NCBI GenBank assembly: GCA_029706075.1
Contig: JAINUG010000139.1
Coordinates: 1,843,510-1,907,509 of the forward strand
Length of the DNA: 64,000 bases
Source of the DNA: Aldrovandia affinis
Taxonomy: Eukaryota > Chordata > Actinopteri > Notacanthiformes > Halosauridae
Direction: 5' to 3'
Below the pieces are notes generated by a model that made no database searches, had not been told where the DNA came from, and worked only from the letters and a program-made list of their open reading frames with translations. Shown one piece after another: positions 19,219 to 30,545 of the stretch (positions are counted from its first letter, which is position 1; each line of letters starts with the position of its first letter). A program made the translations under genes and the position numbers.

Positions 19219-20565
19219 GGGGCAGTGTGCACATAACCTCTTTAACCCGATAAAAAAAAGCCTTGCCTCATTTTATCTTTGGTACATAAATGTTACCTTT
19301 TCACCAGGATTGCACCTTTACTAGTTTTGTTTTTCAGGCTTAAAAAACATGCACAGGATAGGATACATCTCTGTGGATACATCAACTGTGTGTTGACTTG
19401 CTGTAATTTGTTATTCGTGGGAATAACTTTTAAAAAGCTTTTGTGTTGTATATTGTTCAGGGTTTTTTTCTACTACCTGTTATATGATAGTGAGATTAGG
19501 GCTCAAATCCCATGTTAGCATACCTTAATATTTTTCCTTTGTTTTAGATATTTTGTGTTAGATTTTTTTCTTGTTTTTTATTATAAAATTATTCATATAA
19601 ATAGACAGTATCTTTGAAAAATTGTGTGCAGTCTCATTTAATAATTATTTATCATTTATATCATAACACAGATTGGGGGTTATTTTAAATGTGATCAACT
19701 GAATTGATATGAGGACGCTATGAATGATGCATAGAAAAAGTGTGCATTTTGGTTGAACCTGGTAATAACTTAAAGTACTGAGAAAAAAAAGAAAACACTT
19801 CATTTCCAAGAGAGTAATGACACTCTTCCATGTCTCTCTATAATCTCTTCTGTCATATGAAACATCACAAAAAAAAAAATTCTTATCAGAGGAAGTACAT
19901 GGGGATGGAATTCTATCTTTACTGTAGTTTGTAAGTTACAGGTGTTGCTTGAATCAGGTGTTATCTTTCAATAGTTAAACATAAACACATTTTGCATATA
20001 TGTATTTGACCGCTGAATTCATATCGCTGTGTAAGGCAAACAGTAGCCAAAGCTGAAGGCAGTTAGTGTTTTATCTGTGGTGTACAATAGTGATGAATAA
20101 CATCTTTTAACAGCTGTATTTGCAACAAAGAAGCGATGCCATTGTAATGGTTTAAACTTTCCTAAGTTGAAGTATGTTTTCTGATCTTTATGCTGTATAA
20201 AATTCAACCGGAATGAAACCTTTTCAATTTAAAATTTTTACTGTGATTTCAAGTGTACAACATTATGTTTGCAGAGCACATTTATTTCAATAATGCTATT
20301 ATGTTAATACAATTATTATTTTATTAGTAGTCAGAAATGTTGCATCTACATCTTCAAGCAAACTGGTTTTAAAGAACACACTGAATACCCAAATGAAATG
20401 AATGAAAGACAAAAAAGGAGGGACTTCCATTGCCTTTAAATATAAAAACTTTAGAAGTGATGCATTATATGTTTGGTTTTACAGTAAATATTATTTTCAT
20501 GTAAAGTTGCACCAATTTTAAAATATTTTTCGGTGAATAAAGTTATATTTATTCAGCAAATGTGT
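19219..20565 (+). other. mypn: mypn 3' UTR
   Basis: This AT-rich, transposon-free stretch runs from the stop codon to a polyadenylation signal AATAAA at 20536-20541. The RTE LINE begins at 20607. The cleavage point some 15-25 bases after the signal is an estimate. Earlier, weaker signals could give shorter forms. Confidence 0.65.
20536..20541 (+). terminator. mypn: mypn polyadenylation signal AATAAA
   Basis: Canonical AATAAA in GGTGAATAAAGTTAT, the last such signal before the intergenic repeats. Its use is inferred from position. Confidence 0.6.
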
Positions 20566-20606
20566 TTGAGTTATTCTCTTAATATTTGAATAATTAAATT
20601 AATTAT

Positions 20607-23600
20607 CCATCCATCCATCCATTTTCTACCGCTTCTCCGGGTCGGGTCGCGGGGGCAGCGTCCTAAGCAGGGAGACCCAGACTTCCTTCGTCCAGCTCTT
20701 CCGGGGAATCCCGGCGTTCCCCAGGCCAGCCGAGAGACATAGTCTCTCCAGCGTGTCCTGGGTCTTCCCCGGGCCTCCTCCCGGTGGGACGTGCCGAACA
20801 CCTCACCCGGGAGGCGTCCAGGAGGCATCCTAACCAGATGCCCGAGCCACCTCATCTGGCTCCTCTCGACGCGGAGGAGCAGCGGCTCTACTCTGAGCCC
20901 CTCCCGGATGACCGAGCTCCTCACCCTATCTCTAAGGGAGAGCCCAGACACCCTGCGGAGGAAACTCATTTCAGCCGCTTGTATTCGCGATCTCGTTCTT
21001 TCGGTCACTACCCACAACTCGTGACCATAGGTGAGGGTAGGAACATAGATCGACCGGTAAATCGAGAGCTTTGCCTTTAGGCTCAGCTCCCTCTTTACCA
21101 CGACAGACCGATGCAGCGTCTGCATCACATTTACATTTTACATTTTACATTTTAAGCATTTAGCAGACGCTCTTATCCAGAGCGACTTACAAGATGTGCA
21201 TCAATACATGGTAGGAGCAATCACAGTTAGCGCACGAGATCAGTGCAGGAATACCGCAATAGACATCATTGCAGGCATCTGCGTACCATACCTGTAACAC
21301 CGGCATCACTGCCGACGCCGCACCAATCCGCCTGTCGATCTCCCGCTCCATCCTTCCCTCACTCGTGAACAAGACCCCGAGGTATTTAAACTCCTCCACT
21401 TGGGGCAGGATCTCCTCCCCGACCCGGAGAGTGCACTCCACCTTTTTCCGGCTGAGAACCATGGTCTCGGATTTGGAGGTGCTGATTCTCATACCAGCCG
21501 CTTCACACTCGGCTGCGAACTGCTCCAGCGAGCTGGAGGTCACGGCCCGATGAAGCCAACAGGACCACATCATCTGCAAAGAGCAGTGACCCAATCCTCA
21601 GGCCACCGAACCGGACCCCTCAACGCCCCGGCTGCGCCTGGATATTCTGTCCATAAAAGTTATGAACAGAACCGGTGACAAAGGGCAGCCCTGGCGGAGT
21701 CCAACCCTCACCGGGAACAAGTCCAACTTACTGCCAGCCATGCGGACCAAGCTCTGGCACCGGTCGTACAGGGACCGAATGGCCCGTATCAAGGGGTCCG
21801 TACCCCATACTCCCGGAGCACCCCCACAAGACTCCCGAGGGACACGGTCGAAAGCCTTCTCCAAGTCCACAAAACATGTGTAGACTGGTTGGGCAAACTC
21901 CCATGCACCCTCCAGGACCCCGGAGGGTGTAGAGCTGGTCCACAGTTCCGCGACCAGGACGAAAAACCACATTGCTCCTCCTGAATCCGAGGTTCAACCA
22001 TCCGACGGACCCTCCTCTCCAGAACCCCTGAATAGACCTTACCAGGGAGGCTGAGGAGTGTGATCCCCCTGTAGTTGGAACACACCCTCTGGTCCCCTTT
22101 CTTGAAGAGGGGGACCACCACCCCGGTCTGCCAGTCCAGAGGCACTGCCCCGATGTCCACGCGATGCTGCAGAGTCGTGTCAACCAAGACAGCCCCACAA
22201 CATCCAGAGCCTTGAGGGACTCCGGGCGGATCTCATCCACCGCCGAGGCCCTGCCACCACGGAGCTTTTAACCACCGTGGCGACCTCAGCCCCAGAGATA
22301 GGAGAGCCCACCCCGAGTCCCCAGACCCTGCTTCCTCGCTGGAAGGCGTGTCGGTGGGATTGAGGAGGTCTTCAAGTATTCCCTCCACCGACCCACAACG
22401 TCCCGAGTCGAGGTCAGCAGCGCCCCATCCCCACTGTACACAGTGTTGACAGTGCACTGCTTCCCCATCCTGAGACGCCGGATGGTGGTCCAGAACCTCC
22501 TCGGCCGTTCGTCGAAGTCGTTCTCCATGGCCTCACCGAGCTCCTCCCATGCCCGAGTTTTGCCTCAGCGACCGCCGGCCGCGCTCCGCTTGGCTCGCCC
22601 GATACCTATCTGCTGCCTCCGGAGTCCCACAGGCCAAAAAGGTCCGATAGGACTCCTTCTTCAGCTTGACGGCATCCTTCACTGCCGGTGTCCACCAGCG
22701 GGTTCGGGGATTACCGCCGAGACAGGCACCGACGACCTTGCGGCCACAGCTCCGGTCAGCCGCCTCGACAATAGAGGCACGGAACATGGCCCACTCGGAC
22801 TCAATGTCCCCCGCCTCCCCGGACATGGTTGAAGCTCTCCCGGAGGTGGGAGTTGAAGCTCCTTCTGACAGGAGACTCTGCCAGACGTTCCCAGCAGACC
22901 CTCACAATACGTTTGGGCCTGCCAGGCCTGACCGGCATCCTCCCCACCATCGGAGCCAACTCACCACCAGGTGGTGATCAGTTGACAGCTCCGCCCCTCT
23001 CTTCACCCGAGTGTCAAGACATGCGGCCGCAACCCGGCGACACGACCACAAAGTCGATCATTGAACTGCGGCCCAGGGTGTCCTGGTGCCAGGTGCATAT
23101 ATGGACGCTTATGCTTGAACATGGTGTTCGTTATGGACAATCTGTGACAAGCACAGAAGTCCAACAACAAAGCACCATTCTGGTTCAGATCGGGGGCCGT
23201 TCCTCCCAATCACGCCCCTCCAGGTCTCACTATTGTTGCCCACGTGAGCATTGAAGTCTCCCAGCAAAACGAGGAGTCCCCGGAAGGAGTGTTCTCAAAC
23301 ACCCCCTCCAAGGACTCCAAAAAGGGTGGGTATTCTGAGCTGCTGTTTGGAGCATAAGCACAAACAACAGTCAGGACCCGTCCCCCACCCGAAGGCGGAG
23401 GGAGGCTACCCTCTTGTCTACCGGGGTGAACCCCAACGTACAGGCACCGAGCCGGGGGCAATAAGTATTCCCACCCCTGCTCGGCGCCTCCCACCAGGGC
23501 AACTCCAGAGTGGAAGAGAGTCCAACCCTCTCAAGGAGACTGGTTCCGGGCCCATGCCGTGCGTCGAGGCGAGGCCGACTATATCTAGCCGGACCTCTCG

Positions 23601-24030
23601 ACCTCCCGCACCAGCTCAGGCTCCTCCCCGCCAGAGAGGTGACATTCCACGTCCCTAGAGCTAGCTTCTGCAGCCGAGATCGGACCGCCAAGGCCCCTGC
23701 CTTCGGCCGCCGCCCATCTCACACTGCACCCGACCCCTTGGCCCTCCCATGGGTGGTGAGCCCATGGGAAGGGGTCCTACGTTGCCTCTTCGGGCTGTGC
23801 CCGGCCGAGCCCCATAGGTGTAGGCTCGGCCACCAGGCGCTCGCCCTCGAGCCCTACCCCGGCCTGGCTCCAGGGGCCCGACCAGCCCGCGTCCGGGCGA
23901 GGGAAACGTATTTCCAATTTTGTTTGTCATCATGGGGGTCTTGTGAGCCACGCTTTGTCTGGTCCCTCACCCAGGACCTGTTTGCCTTGGGTGACCCTAC
24001 CAGGGGCATGAAGCCCCCGACAACTTAGCT
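20607..24030 (-). mobile_element. RTE-type LINE, near full length but frame-broken
   Basis: On the minus strand, starting near 23690, the endonuclease domain opens with LALGTWNVTSLAG and includes VCAYAPNSSSEYPPFLESLE. The reverse transcriptase follows, with LRQGCPLSPVLF (about 21690-21725) and an intact FADD catalytic motif near 21570. The C-terminal block RSQMRWLGHLVRMPPGRLPG (about 20800) is typical of RTE elements. The 3' end is (ATGG)n at 20607. Several frameshifts break the ORF, and a SINE (21129-21302) splits the region after the RT core. The target duplication GAATAATTAAATTAATTAT is at 20588-20606 and within 24039-24115. RTE assignment is by recognition. Confidence 0.88.
21129..21302 (-). 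mobile_element. SINE inserted in the RTE LINE
   Basis: ATTTACATTTTACATTTTAC is followed by TAAGCATTTAGCAGACGCTC and a SINE body. It is flanked by the 7-bp repeat GCATCAC (21122-21128 and 21303-21309). Deleting it with one repeat rejoins the LINE coding text. It is the same family as the interrupted copy at 3947-5310. Confidence 0.85.
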
Positions 24031-24038
24031 CCTTATGT

Positions 24039-24115
24039 GAATAATTAAATGAATTATGTGAATAATTAAATGAATTATGTGAATAATTAAATTAATTATG
24101 TGAATAATTAAAAAG
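24039..24115 (+). repeat. 21-bp tandem repeat, about 4 copies
   Basis: Units GAATAATTAAATGAATTATGT start at 24039, 24060, 24081 and 24102. The third unit is identical to the LINE target duplication at 20588-20606, so the array is an amplified copy of the target site. Confidence 0.88.
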
Positions 24116-24208
24116 CAATTTGAAAGATTAAGGGCCAGCTTTGCTAAAGGATTGCTTTTCGATCACAAAGCAGTCGCTACAAGGTCGTAATGGATCAAAT
24201 CGTTATTA

Positions 24209-24571
<363 letters not shown>

Positions 24572-24852
24572 TCATGGTTTCTTCAACTATGGTTTTGTTT
24601 TTGCTACCCTTCCATAAAGCACAGATTTGTGAAGTGCCCAGGCTGTTGTTCCATGGACCGTTTCTCCCATCTCTGCCATGGACGACTGTAACTCTGTCAG
24701 AGTTGCCATAGACCTCTTGGTGGCCTCCCTAACAAGTGTCCTTCTCACATGGATGCTCAATTTTGGATTTGCAGTTGTGTCATTTTTACTTATTTTTTCT
24801 TTATGATGAACTTAACGGTGCACCAGGGATATTCAAATTCTTTGAAATCTTA

Positions 24853-27316
24853 ATATATATATATTAATATATGCCATTTAGAGAGACAATCAGAGAACAA
24901 ATTATGAAAATGACTCCAATATCTAGCACTCCAACTGCCGAGATAGCACAGGGCTATCAGGAGCAGGGTTGCGAGAGACCCTTGAGTTTTTCACTCCTTG
25001 GATCTGGACAAATTCAGTAAACTGGTTATGTCCTCCAAATCATCTACATGTCTGTTAGACCCCATACCAACAAAGCTTATTAAAGAGCTTTTGCCTGTGC
25101 TAGGCCAGCCCATGTTAGATATCATAAATACATCCCTATTATTGGGTTGCGTACCTAGGTCTTTAAAAGTAGCAGTAATCAAGCCTCTTCTAAAAAAAAA
25201 ACAAATCTTGATCCTGTTAATCTGAAGAACTATAGGCCCATTTCAAATCTGCCCTTTTTGTCAAAAATTTTAGAGAAATCTGTAGCTCAACAATTAACTG
25301 CTTTCCTAAAAACGAATAATCTGTATGAAACACTACAATCAGGTTTTAGACCAAACCATAGTACTGAGACAGCACTTATTAAAGTTGTAAATGACTTACT
25401 GTTAGCATTGGACACTGGTTGTGTTTCTATTCTAGTGCTCCTTGACATAAGTGCTGCTTTTGACACTATTGACCACCAAATTCTCCTTCATAGGCTAGAA
25501 AACCTGGTTGGTTTGCGTGGACGGGCACTCTCATGGTTTAAATCATACTTATTAGACCGGTTTCAATTTGTGCAATTAGATCAAGAGTTCTCGGACTACT
25601 CTCAGGTTAAATATGGTATTCCACAAGACTCAGTGCTGGGACCATTACTGTTCTCATTATACTTGCTACCACTGGGTAATGTTATTCGTAAACATGGTGT
25701 AAATTTCCATTGCTATGCAGATAATACACAGCTGTACATATCAATGAAACCAGGTGAAACACTTAAACTCACTCAATTAGAGGCTTGTATCTCTGATATA
25801 AAGAACTGGATGACAGTACATTTCCTGCTTTTAAATTCAGATAAAACAGAGATGATGGTTTTGGGCCCCAAAAAATTAAGGAACAAGTTGGATCTGCAGT
25901 TAAATGCAGGTGATTGCATAGTTACATCAAGTCTTATGGTTAAGAACCTTGGTTTTATTATTGATCAGGACCTTACATTTGACACTCATATTAAAAACAC
26001 TTCCAGAGTAGCTTTCTTTCACCTAAGAAACATAGCTAAAATTCGGCACTTTCTGTCATTAGAGGATGCTAAAACCTTGATGCATGCTTTTGTTGAATCG
26101 AGGCTAGACTATTGTAATGCCTTATTATCCGGCTCCTCTAGTAGCTCTCTAAAGAGTCTTCAACTAGTACAGAATACAGCGGCACGTATTTTGACTAGAT
26201 CCAAAAAGTATGAGCACATTACTCCAGTGTTAGCATCACTACATTGGCTTCCTATTAAATATCGGGCTGATTATAAAGTACTGTTGCTAACTTTTAAAGC
26301 AGTAAACGGACTTGCACTTTATATCTGACCGAAATGATTGCCCCTATAAGCCGACACGACTGCTTCGTTCACAAGAAGCCGGCCATCTATTACTCCCTAG
26401 AATTCTGAAAAGCACAGCTGGTGGTAGAGCCTTCTCTTTAGAGCTCCTCTGTTGTGGAACGGTTTACCAAGGCATGTTAGGGATTCGGACACAGTTTCAA
26501 TTTTTAAGTGTAGATTAAAAACATATCTTTTCAGCCTAGCCTACTGCCAAACATAGTCTAGGTGGAGAGATGGAGAAGGCCGTGCCTTAGTGTCTTATGG
26601 AGTGAGAAACTTTCCATACTGTCACCTCCTCAATGTGTTACCACCACTGTTATGCTGGTTATCCTTGATCAGGTGTGGATTGTTTGGAACTCTCTCATGG
26701 CTGCGTGTTTTCTCTGTCCCTCTCTCTAATAGGTATGCTGCCATAGCTTACACCTGTTGGGGCTATCTGTATATTTCCTATGCTTGTGCTCCCCTGCTCT
26801 TAGGGGCTGAGCTGCCCCCATCAACCCTCACCCCCACGCCAACCCCAGTTCCTGGATCTGGACCCTCTCCGCGTGGTTTAGCCCCCCGCTGACTACCTAT
26901 CTCAGGAGGGGCAAAGTCTTTCAGCCCTGAGCCACCTTGGACTGACCATGACATGGTCTTTTTTGACATACCCTGTGCCGGCCAGAAGAGGATGGGCTCC
27001 CCCCTTTTTAGTCTGGTTCCTCCCAAGGTTTCTCCCTACCTAGGGTTTTTCCTTGCCACTGTTGCCGTTAGGGGCTTGCTTTTGGGGGTCTAGGCCTGGG
27101 TTCCCCTCTGTTAAGCGTTTTGTGACAATTCTATTGTGAAAAGCGCTATACAAATAAACTTGATTTGATTTGATTTGATTTAGCAGACGCTTTTATCCAA
27201 AGCGACTTACAATAGTGAAGGTATACATTTTTCAGTATATGTGGTCCCAGTGGGAATCGAACCCACGACCTCAGCGTTGCCAACACCGTGCTCTACCAAC
27301 TGAGCTACACAGAACC
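24853..27316 (-). mobile_element. tRNA-derived SINE split by an L2 LINE
   Basis: The right piece (27178-27316) read on the minus strand has a well-kept tRNA-like head: TGTGTAGCTCAGTTGGTAGA (A box) and GTGGGTTCGATTCCCACTGG (B box and T-stem). AGCGACTTACAA on the + strand marks the body. The left piece 24853-24881 holds the 3' end (CTAAATGGCAT on the minus strand). The L2 LINE lies between the two pieces. Confidence 0.82.
24882..27177 (+). mobile_element. L2-type LINE with reverse transcriptase, 5' truncated
   Basis: A 356-codon frame (25258-26328) holds most of the reverse transcriptase: [40 protein letters not shown] with the first catalytic aspartate, then [20 protein letters not shown] and [12 protein letters not shown]. 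The catalytic motif is YADN instead of YADD, and GxPQG has become GIPQD, so the enzyme is dead. The thumb and C-terminal region ([33 protein letters not shown]) follows. The 3' end has AAAAGCGCTATACAAATAAA and a (TGATT)n tail at 27160-27177. A frame before 25258 shows the finger region after a frameshift. Confidence 0.9.
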
Positions 27317-27792
27317 AAATCTTATATCCTTCCTCTGATTAGTGCTTTTGAAGAACCTTTTTCGGATTTGCTTTGAATGTTCTTTGGTCTTCAAGATGAA
27401 ACTGAAGGGGTTAGTGCTAAAAGTAGTTAAGTCACAAAATGTCCATTTCGAGAAAATTAAGTTTGAAAATATCTTCTTGTGTACCAGGATATACAAAACT
27501 GCCGTTTTCATTGTGGGGAAAAGGGTCTTAGGCACCTTTTCTGTTAACGATATTCACGGGGTGGACTTAGCTATACAGATAGAACATTTCTCTATGCTCA
27601 ACTCAATTTGTCTAGAAATGTGACTTGACTACTTTTAGCAGCAGGCCCTTTGTTGTTTGGATAATGACCCAAATCAATTAATTATGACCTCTGAAGACAA
27701 TACATTTCAGTTAAATCCAATTACATTTTGATTCCATGAAGTAAGAAAATAAAATCTGCCAAAGAGGGTGAATACTTTTTATACCCACTGTA

Positions 27793-28009
27793 TCTATGCA
27801 CACTGGTTTCTGTTATGTTAAATATTAAACGTTCACTACAATAAAATGTAGACAACATAATTGGCTGATGTGTCATGGGGCAGCCTCTGCATGAGTGATT
27901 GCAGAGGTTGGATATGATTGCACAGGAGAAGAGGGACCTTACAATGAGGAATAATAACGGAAAAAAAATAATGTAGCGATTGAAGACAGTATCCATATTT
28001 TATATCCAT
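27793..28009. other. Intergenic spacer
   Basis: A short stretch between the Tc1-like element and the solo LTR with no recognisable content. Confidence 0.5.
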
Positions 28010-28591
28010 TGTGGTGTCCCCAGGGGTTGGGCGACACTCACGGACCTTGCAGAGGGCGTAGGCAAGTTAAAGAACACAGAGGAGGCAGTATTCAAAACAA
28101 AATGATAATTTATTAACTAATAATCTTCTTGACAAACACTACACAAAACAAAGGGCGGGGTATTCGGGGGAATACAAACACAAAGTCTGCAATCTTTATC
28201 TCGTTGTCAGTGTCCAAAATCCAGTTCCGTTATCCAGGTCAATTCCGTTATCCAGTCCGTAGTCAATCCAAAGGGGGGTCCTCAAAACAATCCAATTTCA
28301 TACACAAAAAATACTCCAAAACCACTTATCCACTCTCTCTCTAAATCCCAGCTAGTCAAACAATGTCACGGTTTCTCACTCTCCTTCAACACACTCACCA
28401 ACTCCTTTCCAAGTGTGATGGGATTCAGCCCTTTAAATAGGCCTTGAAATGGCCTTCAGCTGTTCGTTAGTCCCATTGCCTTTACTCCGTTCAGGTGTTA
28501 CTGTGGTCTGCTGGGAAATGTCATGTTTTCGGCTCCCATTTGTTGAAGGACCCGGCAGCCATTTCCTTGTGCAGCCCCTTGGGCTGCCACA
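28010..28591 (-). mobile_element. Solo LTR
   Basis: It begins TGTGGTGTCCCCAGGGGTTG and ends GGGCTGCCACA, giving TG...CA ends on the minus strand. It is flanked by CCAT on both sides (28006-28009 and 28592-28595). It matches, in the opposite orientation, the LTR at 55960-56576: both share CTCTGCAAGGT, GTGTCGCCCAACCC and the GGGGACACCACA end. No internal sequence is attached, so it is a recombination product. Confidence 0.88.
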
Positions 28592-28989
28592 CCATAAATG
28601 TTTGTACTTTATTTAAAATGTAGTAACAGTCAAAATAACAGCAAGATCATTCTTAATCACCGTTAATTGACTGGAGGGTGATGATATTGTTGAGTGGAGA
28701 TATTGGATATTTGTAATAAAATAATAGCACACCGGATATATTTTTTTATGTGAGACAATGTCTATTGTTGCGGGACATTTGGTGACCCTGTGCATAGCAT
28801 CACAAGTGTATCAGTGGAACATAATTAATACAGTTAATAGACACATTTTAATATATGTGGTTTTGATGAAAATACGCAAATTAAACTGCTGTGTGCCACA
28901 CAGAACCTCTGTTCTGTATTTCACCTCACACTGAGGCAAATCAATAAATGACTATTTGAAATACAACCTGTATTCAATTAAGCAGTTCA
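28592..28989. other. Intergenic spacer
   Basis: AT-rich sequence without recognisable features. Confidence 0.45.
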
Positions 28990-29650
28990 AAATATTTGAG
29001 CTTTGCACTCCATCAATCAGGCCTTTATGGTAACGTTTGGCATTCAGGCCAGAGTTCAATTTTTGTCTCATTAGACCAGAGAATCTTTTTTCTCATGCTC
29101 TCAGAGTCCTTTAAGTGCCAGGCGGGCTGTCATATGTCTTTTACTCAGGAGTGGCTTCCTTCTAGCCACTACCATAAAGGCCTGATTGATGGAGTGCTGC
29201 AGAGATGGTTGTCCCCTGCCAGGTTCTCCCATTGCTGCAGAGGGACATTGAAGTTATCTTAGAGTGACCATTGGGTTCTTGGTCAGCTCCCTGACCAAGG
29301 CCCTTCTTGTGCGGTTACTGAGTTTGGCCAGGCGGCCAGCTCTAAGAAAAGTTGTGGTGGTTCCAAACTTCTTCCATTTCACAATGATTGAGGCCACTGT
29401 GCTTCTGGGAACTTTAAATGCCTTAGCAATGTTTTTATACCCTTCCCCAGATCTATGCCTTAACACTGGTCTATCTGGTCTATGGAGAGTTCCTTGGACT
29501 TCATGGCTTGGTTTATGACCTGACATGCACTGTGAACTGTGGGACCTTATATAAACAGATGTGTGCCTTTCGAAATCATGTCCAATCAATTGAATTTTGA
29601 TTGTAATGATCAATTGTATTGAGCTGTCCATGGTGTTAGGTGCTGTTTAG
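28990..29650 (-). mobile_element. Tc1 transposon remnant (N-terminal half)
   Basis: The minus strand 29631-29254 encodes the paired-like helix-turn-helix region of Tc1 transposase: NIAKAFKVPRSTVASIIVKW and GRLAKLSNRTRRALVRELTK. Beyond it (29250-28990) is scrambled transposase sequence without a frame. TATATAAACAG near 29550 sits before the reading frame, as in related fish elements. Confidence 0.8.
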
Positions 29651-30284
29651 CAATGCAAAACAAATAATCACAAATGTTGTTGCAAAGTACCCTGGTTCAT
29701 GTCACGACAGCTTTATTTTCAGGAATACCTATATCTACAGACAGCTAAGTAAGACGACTATGGAGAAACCTGGCTGTTAGGTAAGGCCTTGAATGTATTG
29801 TTTCAGAATTTTAAATATATATCCTATATAGCATGCATATTGTTCACTAGAACTTGGAATTAAAATTATATGAAAGGACGCAGGATTTCTATTGATCAAT
29901 CAGTCATCAGCTAGCAATCAGTATAAAAACGCAATTTGAACAATTGTCTTATTGTGGGTATGCGGTCAGTAGGGTATAGGCTAAACAGTTTTACTTTCAG
30001 ACGCTCTGTGGCCATGTCTATTCTTTATTCTTATTCTAATATTCTTTCCTTGGATGGACCACCGCCTCTGTCTTTTTCCCATATTATGTTGGAAAATAGT
30101 TATTATTTAATTAATAAAGGGTACAATTGGCCACCAAATTGGGAGAAAAGGCTACACAATTCTGAAACAAAATTAAAAGTAAAAATAATAGTCATTTAAG
30201 CCAGAGGGTTACCTATAGTAATAAATCCAAGTTTCTGTCTATCTATAAGCTATTTTGTCACAGTTCTTGTTTGATTCTTTATAT
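29651..30284. other. Intergenic spacer
   Basis: No gene or clear repeat; at 30122-30150 a short SINE-like CCAAATTGGGAGAAAAGGC is visible. Confidence 0.4.
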
Positions 30285-30545
30285 ATAGAAAAAGGAAAGT
30301 TAAGGATGAGGTTAAGTGCATTAAGAATAAGGAAGGAACTTTGGTTTATAATAATAAGGATGTTGCTAACACACTAAACAGTTACTTTGTTGAGAGCTTT
30401 ACTAGAGAAGAGGATATAAATATGCCTAAATGTATAGCCAAGGTACAGAATGTTTTGGAGGACTTTGAGATAAGGGACATAGAAGTACTACAAAAACTAC
30501 AAAAACTTAAGACAAATAAGGCAGCAGGCCATTGACAGATATTTT

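Noticed and set aside
18935-19253. Minus-strand and second-frame open frames over the last mypn exon
   Set aside because: The exon is explained by the mypn frame with conserved tail and splice site; the others are shadows.
27225-27316. Functional tRNA gene on the minus strand
   Set aside because: Better preserved, but it continues into the SINE body and lies inside a Tc1-like element; treated as a SINE head.
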